Notes under the pieces: model-generated
Database searches by the model: none
Seen by the model: the letters and a program-made list of their open reading frames with translations, nothing else
Told to the model about the DNA's origin: nothing
Source: Ferrimonas marina
GTDB lineage: Bacteria > Pseudomonadota > Gammaproteobacteria > Enterobacterales > Shewanellaceae
Assembly (NCBI RefSeq): GCF_900129905.1
Contig: NZ_FQXG01000004.1
Coordinates: 248,001-312,000 of the forward strand
DNA length: 64,000 bases
Direction: 5' to 3'
Part shown: positions 1 to 9,489 of the stretch, one piece after another
Position numbering within the stretch: position 1 is the first letter of the stretch
How the letters are laid out: every line of letters begins with the position of its first letter
Made by a program: the position numbers and the translations under genes

Positions 1-980
1 TGGACGAGGCCTACGGCGGTGCCAATATGGGATACCTGGCCCACGTGGTGGCGATGGAGGAGATCTCCCGCGCCAGCGCTTCGGTGGGGCTCTCCTACGG
101 TGCCCACTCCAACCTCTGCGTTAACCAGATCGCTCGCAATGGCAACGAGGCGCAAAGGGCCAAGTACCTGCCCGCGCTGGTCTCCGGCGAAGCGATCGGC
201 GCCCTGGCGATGAGCGAGCCCAACGCCGGCTCCGACGTGGTATCGATGAAGCTGACCGCCCGCCGCGAAGGCGACGTCTACATCCTCAATGGCAACAAGA
301 TGTGGATCACCAACGGGCCCGATGCCCACACCTTCGTGATCTACGCCAAGACCGATCCCAAGGGCGGCAGTCGCGGCATCACCGCCTTTATTGTCGAGCG
401 CGGCACCCCCGGCTTCACCCAGGCACAGAAGCTCGACAAGCTGGGGATGCGTGGCTCCAATACCTGTGAACTGGTGTTTCAGGACTGCCCGGTGCCGGCA
501 GAAAACGTGCTGGGCCAGGAGGGCGACGGCGTCCGGGTGCTGATGAGCGGCCTGGACTACGAACGGGTGGTGCTGTCCGGCGGACCGCTGGGGATCATGG
601 CCGCCTGCCTCGACACCGTGCTGCCGTATGTACAACAGCGACAGCAGTTTGACCGCCCCATCGGCCAGTTCCAGCTGGTCCAGGGCAAGCTGGCGGACAT
701 GTACACCCGCGCCAACGCCGCTCGCAGCTACGTCTACGCCGTGGCTGCCGCCTGCGACCGCGGCGAAACCAGCCGCAAGGACGCCGCCGGCGCCATCCTC
801 TACAGCGCCGAGCTGGCCACCCAGTTGGCCCTGGATGCGATCCAGCTGCTCGGCGGCAACGGCTACATCAACGAGTACGACACCGGCCGCCTGCTGCGGG
901 ACGCCAAGCTGTATGAGATCGGCGCGGGCACCTCGGAGATCCGACGCTGGCTGATCGGCCGTGAACTGGTTGCGGAATAA
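1..980 (+). CDS. liuA: Isovaleryl-CoA dehydrogenase, 5' truncated by window edge
   Basis: FAD-dependent acyl-CoA dehydrogenase that oxidises isovaleryl-CoA to 3-methylcrotonyl-CoA and passes electrons to ETF. The reading frame is open from base 3 with no start in the window, so the N-terminus lies upstream; 325 residues are visible. The middle domain has the family stretch [10 protein letters not shown], and the C-terminal helical domain ends with [19 protein letters not shown], typical of the family. It is the first visible gene of a leucine degradation operon and lies 9 bp before the methylcrotonyl-CoA carboxylase beta gene, which decides isovaleryl-CoA over other acyl-CoA substrates. The operon promoter and any LiuR-type regulator gene would be outside the window. 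Confidence 0.93.
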   Translation, partial: DEAYGGANMGYLAHVVAMEEISRASASVGLSYGAHSNLCVNQIARNGNEAQRAKYLPALVSGEAIGALAMSEPNAGSDVVSMKLTARREGDVYILNGNKMWITNGPDAHTFVIYAKTDPKGGSRGITAFIVERGTPGFTQAQKLDKLGMRGSNTCELVFQDCPVPAENVLGQEGDGVRVLMSGLDYERVVLSGGPLGIMAACLDTVLPYVQQRQQFDRPIGQFQLVQGKLADMYTRANAARSYVYAVAAACDRGETSRKDAAGAILYSAELATQLALDAIQLLGGNGYINEYDTGRLLRDAKLYEIGAGTSEIRRWLIGRELVAE

Positions 981-989
981 GGAGCTGCC

Positions 990-2597
990 GTGAGCCACAT
1001 CCAATCGCAATACCAGGCGGGGGATCCCGCCAACCGGGCCCGCCACGATGCCATGGCCACCCTGATGGCCGACCTGCACGACAAGCTGGCGCAGATCCTG
1101 CCCGGAGGTTCGGAAAGCGCCCGCCAGCGTCACCAGGGCCGGGGCAAGCTGTTGCCGCGGGAGCGGGTTGAGCGGCTGCTGGATCCCGGCGCCCCCTTCC
1201 TGGAGATCGGCCAGATGGCTGCCTACCAGGTCTACGAGGACGTGGTCCCCGCTGCCGGCGTGATCGCCGGCATCGGTCGGGTCAGCGGCGTGGAGTGCAT
1301 GATCGTGGCCAATGACGCCACGGTTAAGGGGGGCACCTACTACCCCCTGACGGTAAAGAAACACCTGCGGGCCCAGGAGATCGCCCAGCGCTGTCACCTG
1401 CCCTGCATCTACCTGGTGGACTCCGGCGGTGCCTTCCTGCCCCGCCAGGATGAGGTGTTCCCAGACCGGGACCACTTCGGTCGCATCTTCTTCAACCAGG
1501 CCCAGATGTCGGCGGCGGGGATCCCGCAGATCGCCGTGGTGATGGGGCTGTGCACCGCCGGTGGCGCCTATGTGCCGGCCATGGCGGATGAGTCCATCAT
1601 GGTACGGGAGCAGGCCAGCATCTTCCTGGCCGGGCCGCCGCTGGTGAAGGCCGCCACCGGCGAGAGCATCAGCGCCGAGGACCTCGGTGGTGGCCGGGTC
1701 CACACCGAGATCTCCGGGGTGGCCGATCACCTGGCCGACAACGATGAGCATGCCCTGCAGCTGGCCCGCCAGGTGGTGTCCCGACTCAACCATCGCAAGG
1801 CCGCACCACTGCAGCCGCAACCTGTGCTGCCACCGCGCTTCGATCCGCAGGAGCTGTACGGCATCGTCGGTACCGATCTGAAGAAACCCTTCGAGGTACG
1901 GGAGGTGATCGCCCGGCTGGTGGACGACTCCGCCTTTGATGAGTTCAAGGCCCGCTTCGGCCCCACCCTGGTGTGTGGCTTTGCCAACCTGCACGGCTAC
2001 CCCATCGGCATCCTGGCCAACAATGGCATCCTGTTCTCCGAGTCCGCCCAAAAGGGTGCGCACTTTATCGAGCTGTGCTGTCAGCGCGGCATCCCGCTGC
2101 TGTTTCTGCAGAACATCACCGGCTTCATGGTGGGACAGAAATACGAGCATGAGGGGATCGCCAAGCACGGCGCCAAGCTGGTGACCGCGGTCTCCTGCGC
2201 CCAGGTGCCCAAGTTCACCGTGGTGATCGGCGGCAGCTACGGCGCCGGCAACTACGGCATGTGCGGCCGCGCCTACGACCCCACCCTGATGTTCTCCTGG
2301 CCCAACGCCCGCATCTCGGTAATGGGTGGCGAACAGGCCGCCAACGTGCTGGCCCAGGTCAAGCTCGACCAACTGGCCGGTAAGGGCCAGGACTGGCCCG
2401 AGTCCGAGCAGGCGGCGTTCAAGGCCCCCATCGTCGAGCAGTACGAGCACAAGGGACACCCCTACTACGCCTCGGCCCGGCTGTGGGATGACGGCATCAT
2501 CGATCCAGCCCAGACCCGCGAGGTACTGGGCCTGGCCCTGTCGGCCTCGATGAACGCCCCCATCACCCCCACCCGCTTTGGTGTGTTCCGGATGTAA
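990..2597 (+). CDS. liuB: Methylcrotonyl-CoA carboxylase, carboxyltransferase (beta) subunit
   Basis: Carboxyltransferase half of the biotin-dependent enzyme that turns 3-methylcrotonyl-CoA into 3-methylglutaconyl-CoA. The 535-residue length is usual for the family. Two crotonase-like carboxyltransferase domains are visible, with the acyl-CoA-site segment [10 protein letters not shown] near residue 145 and [18 protein letters not shown] near residue 415. The start is GTG, set by GGAG five bases upstream. It follows liuA by 9 bp and precedes liuC by 24 bp. Propionyl-CoA carboxylase beta is the closest alternative, but the operon partners (hydratase, HMG-CoA lyase) make the leucine pathway clear. 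Confidence 0.95.
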   Translation: MSHIQSQYQAGDPANRARHDAMATLMADLHDKLAQILPGGSESARQRHQGRGKLLPRERVERLLDPGAPFLEIGQMAAYQVYEDVVPAAGVIAGIGRVSGVECMIVANDATVKGGTYYPLTVKKHLRAQEIAQRCHLPCIYLVDSGGAFLPRQDEVFPDRDHFGRIFFNQAQMSAAGIPQIAVVMGLCTAGGAYVPAMADESIMVREQASIFLAGPPLVKAATGESISAEDLGGGRVHTEISGVADHLADNDEHALQLARQVVSRLNHRKAAPLQPQPVLPPRFDPQELYGIVGTDLKKPFEVREVIARLVDDSAFDEFKARFGPTLVCGFANLHGYPIGILANNGILFSESAQKGAHFIELCCQRGIPLLFLQNITGFMVGQKYEHEGIAKHGAKLVTAVSCAQVPKFTVVIGGSYGAGNYGMCGRAYDPTLMFSWPNARISVMGGEQAANVLAQVKLDQLAGKGQDWPESEQAAFKAPIVEQYEHKGHPYYASARLWDDGIIDPAQTREVLGLALSASMNAPITPTRFGVFRM

Positions 2598-2621
2598 TCC
2601 GGCCAGCGAATAGGATTTGTC

Positions 2622-3419
2622 ATGACAGAGAGTCACATCAAGGTACAACAGCAGGGGCGGATCGCCCGCCTGGTGCTGAACCGGCCCGACAAACACAACG
2701 CCTTCAATGCGGCGATGATCCAGCAGATCACCGACGCCCTGCAGCAGCTGTCGCGCCAGCCCGAACTGAACCTGCTGGTGCTGCAGGCCGAAGGCAAACA
2801 CTTCTGTGCTGGCGCCGATCTGGCCTGGATGCAATCCCAGGCGCAGATGAGCGCCGAGGAGAACCACACCGATGCCCTGGCCCTGGCGCAGATGCTCAAT
2901 GCTCTCGACCGCTTTCCGGCGCCGGTGATGGCGCTAGTACAGGGGGCCGCTTACGGTGGCGCATTAGGGCTTATCGCCTGCGCCGATCTGGTGCTGGCCA
3001 AGGACAACGCCCGCTTCTGCCTGTCCGAGGTCAAGCTGGGCTTAATCCCCGCCACCATCAGCCCCTACGTGGCCCGGGCCATCGGCCACCGCCAGCTGCG
3101 CCGCTACGCCCTGGGGGCAGAGACCCTGGATGCCCAGCGCGCCGAGCAGCTGGGCCTGGTGCACCAGGTGGTGTCCGATCTGGATAGCGCCGCCGAGCAG
3201 TGGTGCCAGCGGCTGCAGCAGAACGGTCCCATGGCCCTGCGCGCCTGCAAGGAGCTGCTGCGTCACATCGAGCAGCGGCCGCTGGATCAGGCCCTGATGC
3301 AGGACACCGCCCATCGCATCGCCCGTGTCCGCGTCAGCCCGGAGGGCCAGGAGGGCCTGACCGCCTTCTTTAATAAGCGCCAACCCCACTGGCAGGGAGG
3401 CCAGGATGACACCGAATAA
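2622..3419 (+). CDS. liuC: Methylglutaconyl-CoA hydratase (enoyl-CoA hydratase family)
   Basis: Crotonase-fold hydratase expected to convert 3-methylglutaconyl-CoA to HMG-CoA. The 265-residue protein has the N-terminal LNRPDKHNAFN motif, the oxyanion-hole region GKHFCAGADLAWM near residue 60, and AAYGGALGLIACADLVLA near residue 107. The start ATG is preceded by AGGAT. The last 14 bases overlap the start of liuD, indicating translational coupling. Family membership is certain; the substrate is assigned from position between the two carboxylase subunits. Confidence 0.92.
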   Translation: MTESHIKVQQQGRIARLVLNRPDKHNAFNAAMIQQITDALQQLSRQPELNLLVLQAEGKHFCAGADLAWMQSQAQMSAEENHTDALALAQMLNALDRFPAPVMALVQGAAYGGALGLIACADLVLAKDNARFCLSEVKLGLIPATISPYVARAIGHRQLRRYALGAETLDAQRAEQLGLVHQVVSDLDSAAEQWCQRLQQNGPMALRACKELLRHIEQRPLDQALMQDTAHRIARVRVSPEGQEGLTAFFNKRQPHWQGGQDDTE

Positions 3420-5349
3420 CATCAATAAACTGCTGATCGCCAACCGCGGCGAGATCGCCTGCCGCATCATCGATACCTGCCGCTCTCTGGGGATCCGCAC
3501 CCTGGCGGTCTACTCCGATGCCGACCGACAGGCCCGCCATGTCGCCCTGGCCGATGAGGCGTTTCGCATCGGCCCGGCCCCGGCGGTGGAGTCCTACCTC
3601 AAGGGCGATCTGCTTTTACAGATCGCCAAGGCCCAGGGCTGCGATGCCATCCACCCGGGCTACGGCTTCCTGTCAGAAAACCCGGAGTTCGCCCGGGCCT
3701 GTGAGAAGCAGGGGGTGATCTTTGTCGGCCCCAGCGCCGAGGCCATCGATAAGATGGGCTCCAAAAGTGCCGCCAAGGCGATCATGGAAGAGGCCGGGGT
3801 GCCGATGCTGCCGGGTTATCACGGCGATGAGCAAGACGACGAGCACCTGATGCAGCAGGCCCAGCGCATCGGTTTCCCGCTGCTGATCAAGGCCACCTAC
3901 GGCGGTGGCGGCAAGGGGATGCGGGTGGTGGAGTCCCTCGAAGCGATGCCAGAGTCCCTGGCCAGCGCCCGTCGGGAGGCCCGTGCCGCCTTTGGTAACG
4001 ACCAGCTACTGCTGGAGCGCTACCTGCGCAACCCCCGCCATGTCGAGGTGCAGGTGTTTGCCGATCACCACGGCCACTGCCTCTACCTGTCAGATCGGGA
4101 CTGTTCCATTCAGCGCCGCCACCAGAAGGTGGTGGAGGAGGCCCCGGCACCGGGACTAAGCGATGAGCTGCGCCGTGCCATGGGTGAGGCCTCGGTCAAG
4201 GCGGCCCAAGCCATCGATTACCGCGGTGCCGGCACGGTGGAATACCTGCTGGATGCCAACGGTGAGTTCTTCTTTATGGAGATGAACACCCGGCTGCAGG
4301 TGGAACACCCGGTCACCGAGCTGGTCACCGACGTCGACCTGGTGGCCTGGCAGCTGGCGGCCGCGGAGGGACAACCCCTGCCCATCACCCAATCGCAGAT
4401 ACCCAGCCTGGGCCACGCCATCGAGGTGCGCCTCTACGCCGAAGATCCGCAGCGGGACTTCCTGCCCGCCACCGGTACCCTGGAGCAGCTGCGGTGGCCA
4501 GACGGGGTCCGGATCGACACCGGGGTGCGGCTGGGGGACACCATCACCGCCTACTACGATCCCATGGTGGCCAAGATCATCAGCTTCGGCGCCGACCGCA
4601 CTGCCGCCTGCGCCCAGATGAGCCAGGCCCTGGGTCAGACCCGCCTGTCCGGTCCGGTCACCAACCTGGCGTTCTTGCGCCACATCATCGACCACCCCGC
4701 GTTTCGCCAGGCGAAGCTGGATACCGGCTTTATCGAGCAACACCAGGCCCAGCTGCTGACCGCCAGTGCCGACCGCCACTGGGCGGCCCATGCAGCCGCG
4801 CTGGCGCTGCTGCCCGATCCGGCACCAATGCCGCAAGGCTGGCGCCTTAACGCCCCCGCACGAAGCCGCTCACTGTTAGAGGACGAGCATGGCGAGCACT
4901 ACGACATCGCCCTGGTGGGCACCTGCCCCGGGCAGTGGCGCACCGAGCAGGGACAGCGGCTGCTGCTGACCCACAGCCAGGACCAGCTGCAGCTGCAGGT
5001 GGATGACCGGCTGATGCGCTGGCCCTGCTTTGCCCATGAGGATGGCAGCATCACGGTTCAGCTCAGTGACGGCCCGGGTCATTTCCGCCCCCATCGCTAC
5101 CAGGCCGATCAGGACCAGGCCGATGCCGCCAAGGCGCTGCAAGCGCCGATGAACGGCACCCACATCGCCAACCTGATCAAGATTGGCGACATCGTCGCAT
5201 CCGGGCAGGCGCTGGTGGTGATGGAAGCAATGAAGATGGAGTACACCATCACCGCGCCCCACGACGGCGTGGTTAAGGGCCTGCCGTTTCAACCTGGCGA
5301 CGCCGTCGCCGATGGCCAGCCTCTAGTGCAACTGGAGGTATCAGCATGA
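3406..5349 (+). CDS. liuD: Methylcrotonyl-CoA carboxylase, biotin carboxylase/BCCP (alpha) subunit
   Basis: ATP-dependent biotin carboxylase fused to the biotin carrier domain; it loads CO2 onto biotin for LiuB. The 647 residues show an N-terminal biotin carboxylase domain (KLLIANRGEIACRI at the start, ATP-grasp glycine loop TYGGGGKGMR near residue 165, MNTRLQVEHPVTE near 290) and a C-terminal biotinyl domain in which VVMEAMKMEYT places the biotinylated lysine at about residue 610. It overlaps liuC by 14 bp and the HMG-CoA lyase gene by 4 bp. Propionyl-CoA or acetyl-CoA carboxylase alpha subunits look similar; operon context decides. Confidence 0.95.
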   Translation: MTPNNINKLLIANRGEIACRIIDTCRSLGIRTLAVYSDADRQARHVALADEAFRIGPAPAVESYLKGDLLLQIAKAQGCDAIHPGYGFLSENPEFARACEKQGVIFVGPSAEAIDKMGSKSAAKAIMEEAGVPMLPGYHGDEQDDEHLMQQAQRIGFPLLIKATYGGGGKGMRVVESLEAMPESLASARREARAAFGNDQLLLERYLRNPRHVEVQVFADHHGHCLYLSDRDCSIQRRHQKVVEEAPAPGLSDELRRAMGEASVKAAQAIDYRGAGTVEYLLDANGEFFFMEMNTRLQVEHPVTELVTDVDLVAWQLAAAEGQPLPITQSQIPSLGHAIEVRLYAEDPQRDFLPATGTLEQLRWPDGVRIDTGVRLGDTITAYYDPMVAKIISFGADRTAACAQMSQALGQTRLSGPVTNLAFLRHIIDHPAFRQAKLDTGFIEQHQAQLLTASADRHWAAHAAALALLPDPAPMPQGWRLNAPARSRSLLEDEHGEHYDIALVGTCPGQWRTEQGQRLLLTHSQDQLQLQVDDRLMRWPCFAHEDGSITVQLSDGPGHFRPHRYQADQDQADAAKALQAPMNGTHIANLIKIGDIVASGQALVVMEAMKMEYTITAPHDGVVKGLPFQPGDAVADGQPLVQLEVSA

Positions 5350-6257
5350 GACCCAGCAGCGTCAAACTGGTGGAGATGGGGCCGCGGGACGGCCTGCAGA
5401 ACGAGCCGGCGGTTTCGCTTGAAGACCGCATCGCCCTGGTGGATGCCCTGTCTCAAACCGGCCTGCGCCACATCGAGGCGGGCAGCTTTGTCAGCCCCAA
5501 ATGGGTGCCGCAGATGGCCGACAGCGAACAGCTCTTTAGTCGGATATCTCGCCATCCGGGCGTTTGCTACAGTGCCCTGACACCCAATATGAAGGGGTTT
5601 GAGCAGGCGATGATGGCGGAAGTCGATACCGTGGCAGTATTCGCTGCCGCCTCCGAAGGCTTCAGTCAGCACAACATCAACTGCTCGGTGGCAGAGTCAC
5701 TGCACCGCTTTGAGCCGGTGCTGCAGGCGGCGCAGCAACGTGGCGTGCCTGTACGGGGCTACGTCTCCTGCACCCTGGGTTGTCCCTACGATGGCACCGT
5801 GGCCCCGGCCAAGGTGGCCCAGGTAGCCCAGGCCCTCTATGAGATGGGCTGCTACGAGATCTCACTGGGGGACACCATCGGACGAGGCACCCCGGACAAG
5901 GCGGTGGCCATGGTGGAAGCGGTGGCCAGTCGCGTGCCGATCTCGGCACTGGCACTGCATTTCCACGACACCTACGGCCAGGCCCTGGCCAATGTGGCCG
6001 CCTGTCTGGAGCTGGGGGTCGCCACCGTGGATGCCTCGGTGGCTGGCCTGGGCGGCTGCCCCTACGCCCCCGGTGCCAGCGGCAACCTGGCCAGTGAGGA
6101 TCTGCTGTACATGCTGGACGGGCTGGGGATCCACCACGGGGTGGACCTGGCCAAACTCATCGCCGCCGGGGATGAGATCTGCCGACGCCTGGGTCGGCCC
6201 AACGGTTCAAAGGTGGCATTGGCCCGCTTAAGCCAATGCCAGGATAAGGAGAGATAG
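5346..6257 (+). CDS. liuE: Hydroxymethylglutaryl-CoA lyase
   Basis: Cleaves HMG-CoA to acetyl-CoA and acetoacetate, the last carbon-carbon cleavage of leucine degradation (also called mvaB). The 303-residue TIM-barrel protein starts with the family signature [12 protein letters not shown], has the metal-binding [10 protein letters not shown] segment near residue 207, and the active-site cysteine loop [14 protein letters not shown] near residue 235. Its ATG overlaps the liuD stop (ATGA). One base separates it from the CoA-transferase A gene. The family is highly conserved, so the call is firm. Confidence 0.96.
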   Translation: MRPSSVKLVEMGPRDGLQNEPAVSLEDRIALVDALSQTGLRHIEAGSFVSPKWVPQMADSEQLFSRISRHPGVCYSALTPNMKGFEQAMMAEVDTVAVFAAASEGFSQHNINCSVAESLHRFEPVLQAAQQRGVPVRGYVSCTLGCPYDGTVAPAKVAQVAQALYEMGCYEISLGDTIGRGTPDKAVAMVEAVASRVPISALALHFHDTYGQALANVAACLELGVATVDASVAGLGGCPYAPGASGNLASEDLLYMLDGLGIHHGVDLAKLIAAGDEICRRLGRPNGSKVALARLSQCQDKER

Positions 6258-6258
6258 G

Positions 6259-6957
6259 ATGTCCGGATTCGACAAGGTAGTGACCAGCTATGACGAGGCG
6301 CTGGCGGGACTGAGCGACAATATGACGGTGATCGCCGGTGGCTTTGGCCTGTGCGGCATCCCCGAGGGCCTGATCGCCCAGATAAAAAAGATGGGCACCC
6401 GTGGATTAACCGTGGTCTCCAACAACGCCGGGGTCGACGGCTTTGGCCTGGGGATCCTGCTGGAGGATCACCAGATCAAGAAGATGATCGCCTCCTACGT
6501 CGGCGAGAACGCCCTGTTTGAACAGCAGCTGCTGTCCGGTGAGCTCGAGGTGGAGCTGACCCCCCAGGGCACCCTGGCGGAGAAGATGCGCGCCGGCGGC
6601 GCCGGGATCCCCGCGTTCTACACCGCCACCGGCTACGGCACCCCGGTGGGGGAAGGTAAGGAGGTGCGTCAGTTCAACGGTCGCAACTTCATCCTGGAGG
6701 AGTCCATCACCGGCGATTTCGCCATCGTCAAAGGCTGGAAGGCGGACCGCTACGGTAACGTGATCTATCGCCATACCGCCCAGAACTTCAATCCGATGGC
6801 CGCCACCGCCGGCAAGATCACCGTGGTGGAAGTGGAGGAGATCGTCGAGCCCGGCGAGCTGGAGCCAAGCCAGATCCACACCCCGGGGATCTTCGTTGAC
6901 CGCATCATCCAGGGCCGCTTCGAGAAGCGGATCGAGCAACGGACCGTGCGCGGCTAA
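6259..6957 (+). CDS. scoA: 3-oxoacid CoA-transferase subunit A
   Basis: Alpha subunit of a heteromeric class I CoA transferase that activates acetoacetate released by HMG-CoA lyase, most likely using succinyl-CoA. The 232-residue protein has the family motif [11 protein letters not shown] near residue 27 and [14 protein letters not shown] near residue 157. The ATG is preceded by GGAGAGATAGG. Its position right after HMG-CoA lyase fits conversion of acetoacetate to acetoacetyl-CoA for thiolytic cleavage. An acetate-using AtoD-type enzyme is possible; subunit sequence alone does not settle the CoA donor. Confidence 0.88.
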   Translation: MSGFDKVVTSYDEALAGLSDNMTVIAGGFGLCGIPEGLIAQIKKMGTRGLTVVSNNAGVDGFGLGILLEDHQIKKMIASYVGENALFEQQLLSGELEVELTPQGTLAEKMRAGGAGIPAFYTATGYGTPVGEGKEVRQFNGRNFILEESITGDFAIVKGWKADRYGNVIYRHTAQNFNPMAATAGKITVVEVEEIVEPGELEPSQIHTPGIFVDRIIQGRFEKRIEQRTVRG

Positions 6958-6986
6958 GCGCCCAATAACAGACAAGGAGAACCACG

Positions 6987-7649
6987 ATGGCACTGACTCG
7001 TGAACAGCTGGCGATGCGCGTGGCACAAGAGCTGAAGGACGGCGATTACGTCAACCTGGGGATCGGGATCCCCACCCTGGTGGCCAACTACGTCCCTGAG
7101 GGGATGGAGGTGATGCTGCAGTCGGAGAATGGCCTGCTGGGGATGGGCCCCTTCCCTACTGAGGAGACCGTGGACGCCGACATGATCAACGCCGGCAAAC
7201 AGACCGTCACCGCCATCACCGGCGCGGCAATCTTCAACTCCGCCGAGTCCTTCGCCATGATCCGCGGCGGCCACGTTGACCTCACGGTGCTGGGCGCCTT
7301 CGAGGTGGACGTGCAGGGCAACATCGCCTCCTGGATGATCCCGGGCAAGCTGGTCAAAGGGATGGGCGGCGCCATGGACCTGGTAGCCGGGGCCGACAAC
7401 ATCATCGTCACCATGACCCACGCCGACAAGCGCGGCAACTCCAAGCTGCTGGAGCGCTGCACCCTGCCGCTGACCGGCGCTGGCTGTATTAAGAAGGTGG
7501 TGACGGATCTGGCCTACATCGAGATCCACGATGGCCGCTTCCACCTGGTGGAACGCGCCCCCGGGGTCTCGGTGGAGGAGATTATCAGCAAGACCGGCGG
7601 TGAACTGGTGGTGCCGAAGACGGTACCAGAGATGCAGTTCCCTCAATAA
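6987..7649 (+). CDS. scoB: 3-oxoacid CoA-transferase subunit B
   Basis: Beta subunit carrying the catalytic glutamate of the CoA transferase. In 220 residues the sequence shows GIGIPTLVANYVP near residue 25 and QSENGLLGMGPFP near residue 46, where the glutamate of SENGLLG is the residue that forms the CoA thioester. The gene follows subunit A after 29 bp with a good AAGGAG site, and is the last gene of the leucine operon before a strong terminator. Confidence 0.9.
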   Translation: MALTREQLAMRVAQELKDGDYVNLGIGIPTLVANYVPEGMEVMLQSENGLLGMGPFPTEETVDADMINAGKQTVTAITGAAIFNSAESFAMIRGGHVDLTVLGAFEVDVQGNIASWMIPGKLVKGMGGAMDLVAGADNIIVTMTHADKRGNSKLLERCTLPLTGAGCIKKVVTDLAYIEIHDGRFHLVERAPGVSVEEIISKTGGELVVPKTVPEMQFPQ

Positions 7650-7652
7650 CCG

Positions 7653-7678
7653 AAAGCCCGCCAATTGGCGGGCTTTTT
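7653..7678 (+). terminator. Rho-independent terminator after the leucine operon
   Basis: A GC-rich perfect stem (AAAGCCCGCC / GGCGGGCTTT) with an AATT loop and a run of T follows the scoB stop codon by three bases. Its arms also carry A on the other side, so it could work for transcripts from both strands, including the opposing lipoprotein gene. Confidence 0.9.
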
Positions 7679-7717
7679 ACTGGTTGCCTGCAGGCTGAAC
7701 CGCGCAGAAAGGCGGTG

Positions 7718-8662
7718 TTAGGGCTGACTCTCACTGACCGACATCTCTGGCTTGGCAAGGTGAAACTGCTCACGCAGCCAGGGCTCCGCCTCGTCCCGGA
7801 TCGCGGGCCAGGGATAACCGGCTGCCAGCAGGTGAGGCAGTCCCGCCAATTGAAGGCGGCGCTCAGCCCGTCTTGGGGGAGCAACCGGCACCGGTGCTAA
7901 AGGGTCCTGCTCAAGATAAAGATTCAAGGTGGGCACGGCTAATTGCTCAAGCCGCGCCTGCCCATTGACCTCCAGCTGATTCGCCATCAGCTTGCGCGCT
8001 GCCAGCCGAAGCTGGCTTTCCGGCATCAGAGACTGGTACCAGGGACCCAACCCCCGCCCAGCCACCAGGGCCTGCTCGAAATCCCCCATAGGCGCCACTG
8101 TCATCAGCCGAACCTGGGGCCCCAGTGACGGTGCCATCTCCGCCACCGCCACTGCGCCCATGGAGATCTCAACCAGCAACACCGCCTGCCCCTCACCTTG
8201 CTTCTGCGTCAGCCAAGGCAGCGCTGCCTTGGCATGGGACAGGCCAAAATCAAAGGGGCGGCCCTGACTGGGCCCGTCCATCACCCAGGTCTCAAACCCC
8301 AGGTGACCGAGCCAGGCAGCGTAAAGCATTGCCATTAAAGGATGCTGACCATAACCGGGCACAATCAAGGCGACAGGGCGTTCATTGTATTCAAGGGCTG
8401 ACTGCGGCCAGCGCGCCACGTCAATATTCGGTCGGCCATTGACGATGACATTCATCTCAAAATCCCCGAGCTGCGCCTCCGGTGGCCAACGCCACAGCGT
8501 GACGCAATGGCCATCGATGCACTGCAGCTTGGACTGGTGGGGGATATTCAGCTCCGGCGGTACGGCCACCTCTTTGCCAATCCGTTGCGCCAGCCAACTG
8601 CTGCACCCTCCCAGTGCCAAACACAGGGCGAGCAGTATCACCCGGGCTAACCTGCCATCCAT
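7718..8662 (-). CDS. Alpha/beta hydrolase-like lipoprotein
   Basis: Predicted outer- or inner-membrane lipoprotein of 314 residues. A hydrophobic signal segment ends in the lipobox LGGC with lipidated Cys20. The remainder looks like an alpha/beta hydrolase: a VPGYGQHP oxyanion region near residue 101, a possible nucleophile elbow EISMGAVA near residue 165, and an acidic/histidine C-terminal part (YLEQDPLAP, GLPHLLAAG). The first glycine of the usual GxSxG is replaced by Glu, so catalysis is uncertain. ATG is preceded by AGGAGAATGCC. It stands alone, convergent with the leucine operon. Natural substrate unknown. Confidence 0.65.
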   Translation of the reverse strand: MDGRLARVILLALCLALGGCSSWLAQRIGKEVAVPPELNIPHQSKLQCIDGHCVTLWRWPPEAQLGDFEMNVIVNGRPNIDVARWPQSALEYNERPVALIVPGYGQHPLMAMLYAAWLGHLGFETWVMDGPSQGRPFDFGLSHAKAALPWLTQKQGEGQAVLLVEISMGAVAVAEMAPSLGPQVRLMTVAPMGDFEQALVAGRGLGPWYQSLMPESQLRLAARKLMANQLEVNGQARLEQLAVPTLNLYLEQDPLAPVPVAPPRRAERRLQLAGLPHLLAAGYPWPAIRDEAEPWLREQFHLAKPEMSVSESQP

Positions 8663-8685
8663 GGCATTCTCCTGTCCTCAAACAA

Positions 8686-8713
8686 AAACAGCGATGCCGT
8701 GGCATCGCTGTTT
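8686..8713 (-). terminator. Terminator of the thymidine kinase gene
   Basis: Inverted repeat AACAGCGATGCC/GGCATCGCTGTT with a two-base loop, followed on the minus strand by a T-rich stretch (TTTTTGTTT). It lies between the tdk stop and the start of the lipoprotein gene on the same strand, so it separates the two transcription units. Confidence 0.85.
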
Positions 8714-8746
8714 GACTCTATCAGAGCGGTTCGGTTCTGGGTGAAC

Positions 8747-9325
8747 TTAATCCCAGGCCAGCTCGCGGAAGTGCTTGCGGCACATGGAGACATAGCTGTC
8801 GTTGCCGCCGATCTGCACCTGGGCACCTTCTCGCACCGGATTACCCTCGCCGTCCATCCGCACCACCATGTTGGCCTTGCGGCCACAGTGACAGATGGTC
8901 TTCAGCTCCACCAGCTTGTCGGCCCAGGCCAGCAGGTAGTGGGCCCCTTCAAACAGCTCACCGCGAAAATCGGTACGCAGGCCGTAGCACAGCACCGGGA
9001 TGTCCAGCTTGTCGACGATCTGGGTCAGCTGGCGCACCTGCACCTTGGACATAAACTGGCTCTCATCCACCAGCACGCAATCCACCGGCGCCTTGGCCTT
9101 CTGCGCTTCCACCAAGGCCAAGATGTTGTCGCTGCCGTTGAAGATCAGCGCCTCGGACTCCAGGCCGATGCGCGAGGTCACCTTGCCCACACCATAGCGA
9201 TCATCCAGTGCCGCCGTCATCACCAGCGGGGTCATGCCGCGCTCACGGTAGTTGTAGGCGGATTGCAGCAACGAGGTGGACTTGCCGGCGTTCATCGCCG
9301 AGTAGTAGAAGTAGAGCTGTGCCAA
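8747..9325 (-). CDS. tdk: Thymidine kinase
   Basis: Type II thymidine kinase of the salvage pathway, phosphorylating thymidine with ATP in the cytosol. The P-loop is [11 protein letters not shown] at the very N-terminus, followed by LVDESQF and the substrate lasso [15 protein letters not shown]; the structural zinc site is formed by TICHCG and MCRKH. I place the start at TTG 9325, giving [15 protein letters not shown] and 192 residues, because GGGAGG lies just upstream and the homologous E. coli protein begins at this point. The open frame extends further upstream but that extension has no family similarity. Confidence 0.95.
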   Translation of the reverse strand: MAQLYFYYSAMNAGKSTSLLQSAYNYRERGMTPLVMTAALDDRYGVGKVTSRIGLESEALIFNGSDNILALVEAQKAKAPVDCVLVDESQFMSKVQVRQLTQIVDKLDIPVLCYGLRTDFRGELFEGAHYLLAWADKLVELKTICHCGRKANMVVRMDGEGNPVREGAQVQIGGNDSYVSMCRKHFRELAWD

Positions 9326-9445
9326 GGTGGGGCCTCCCAGTTTCGATGGCGACATCCTATAGAAAAGCGCCGGCCGCCTCCAGCCTTGACCGCACAGAAG
9401 CGGGCGTCGGTCTGACCCAATGTCAGGGTTGCGAGCCAGGCACAA

Positions 9446-9474
9446 AAAAGCCGGAGGCAGGGCCTCCGGCTTTT
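9446..9474 (-). terminator. Terminator after the NhaC-family transporter gene
   Basis: Perfect stem AAAAGCCGGAGGC/GCCTCCGGCTTTT with a two-base loop, immediately downstream of the transporter stop on the minus strand. T-rich flanks on both sides are compatible with termination from either direction. Confidence 0.9.
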
Positions 9475-9489
9475 CTCAATGGCAGGCTA

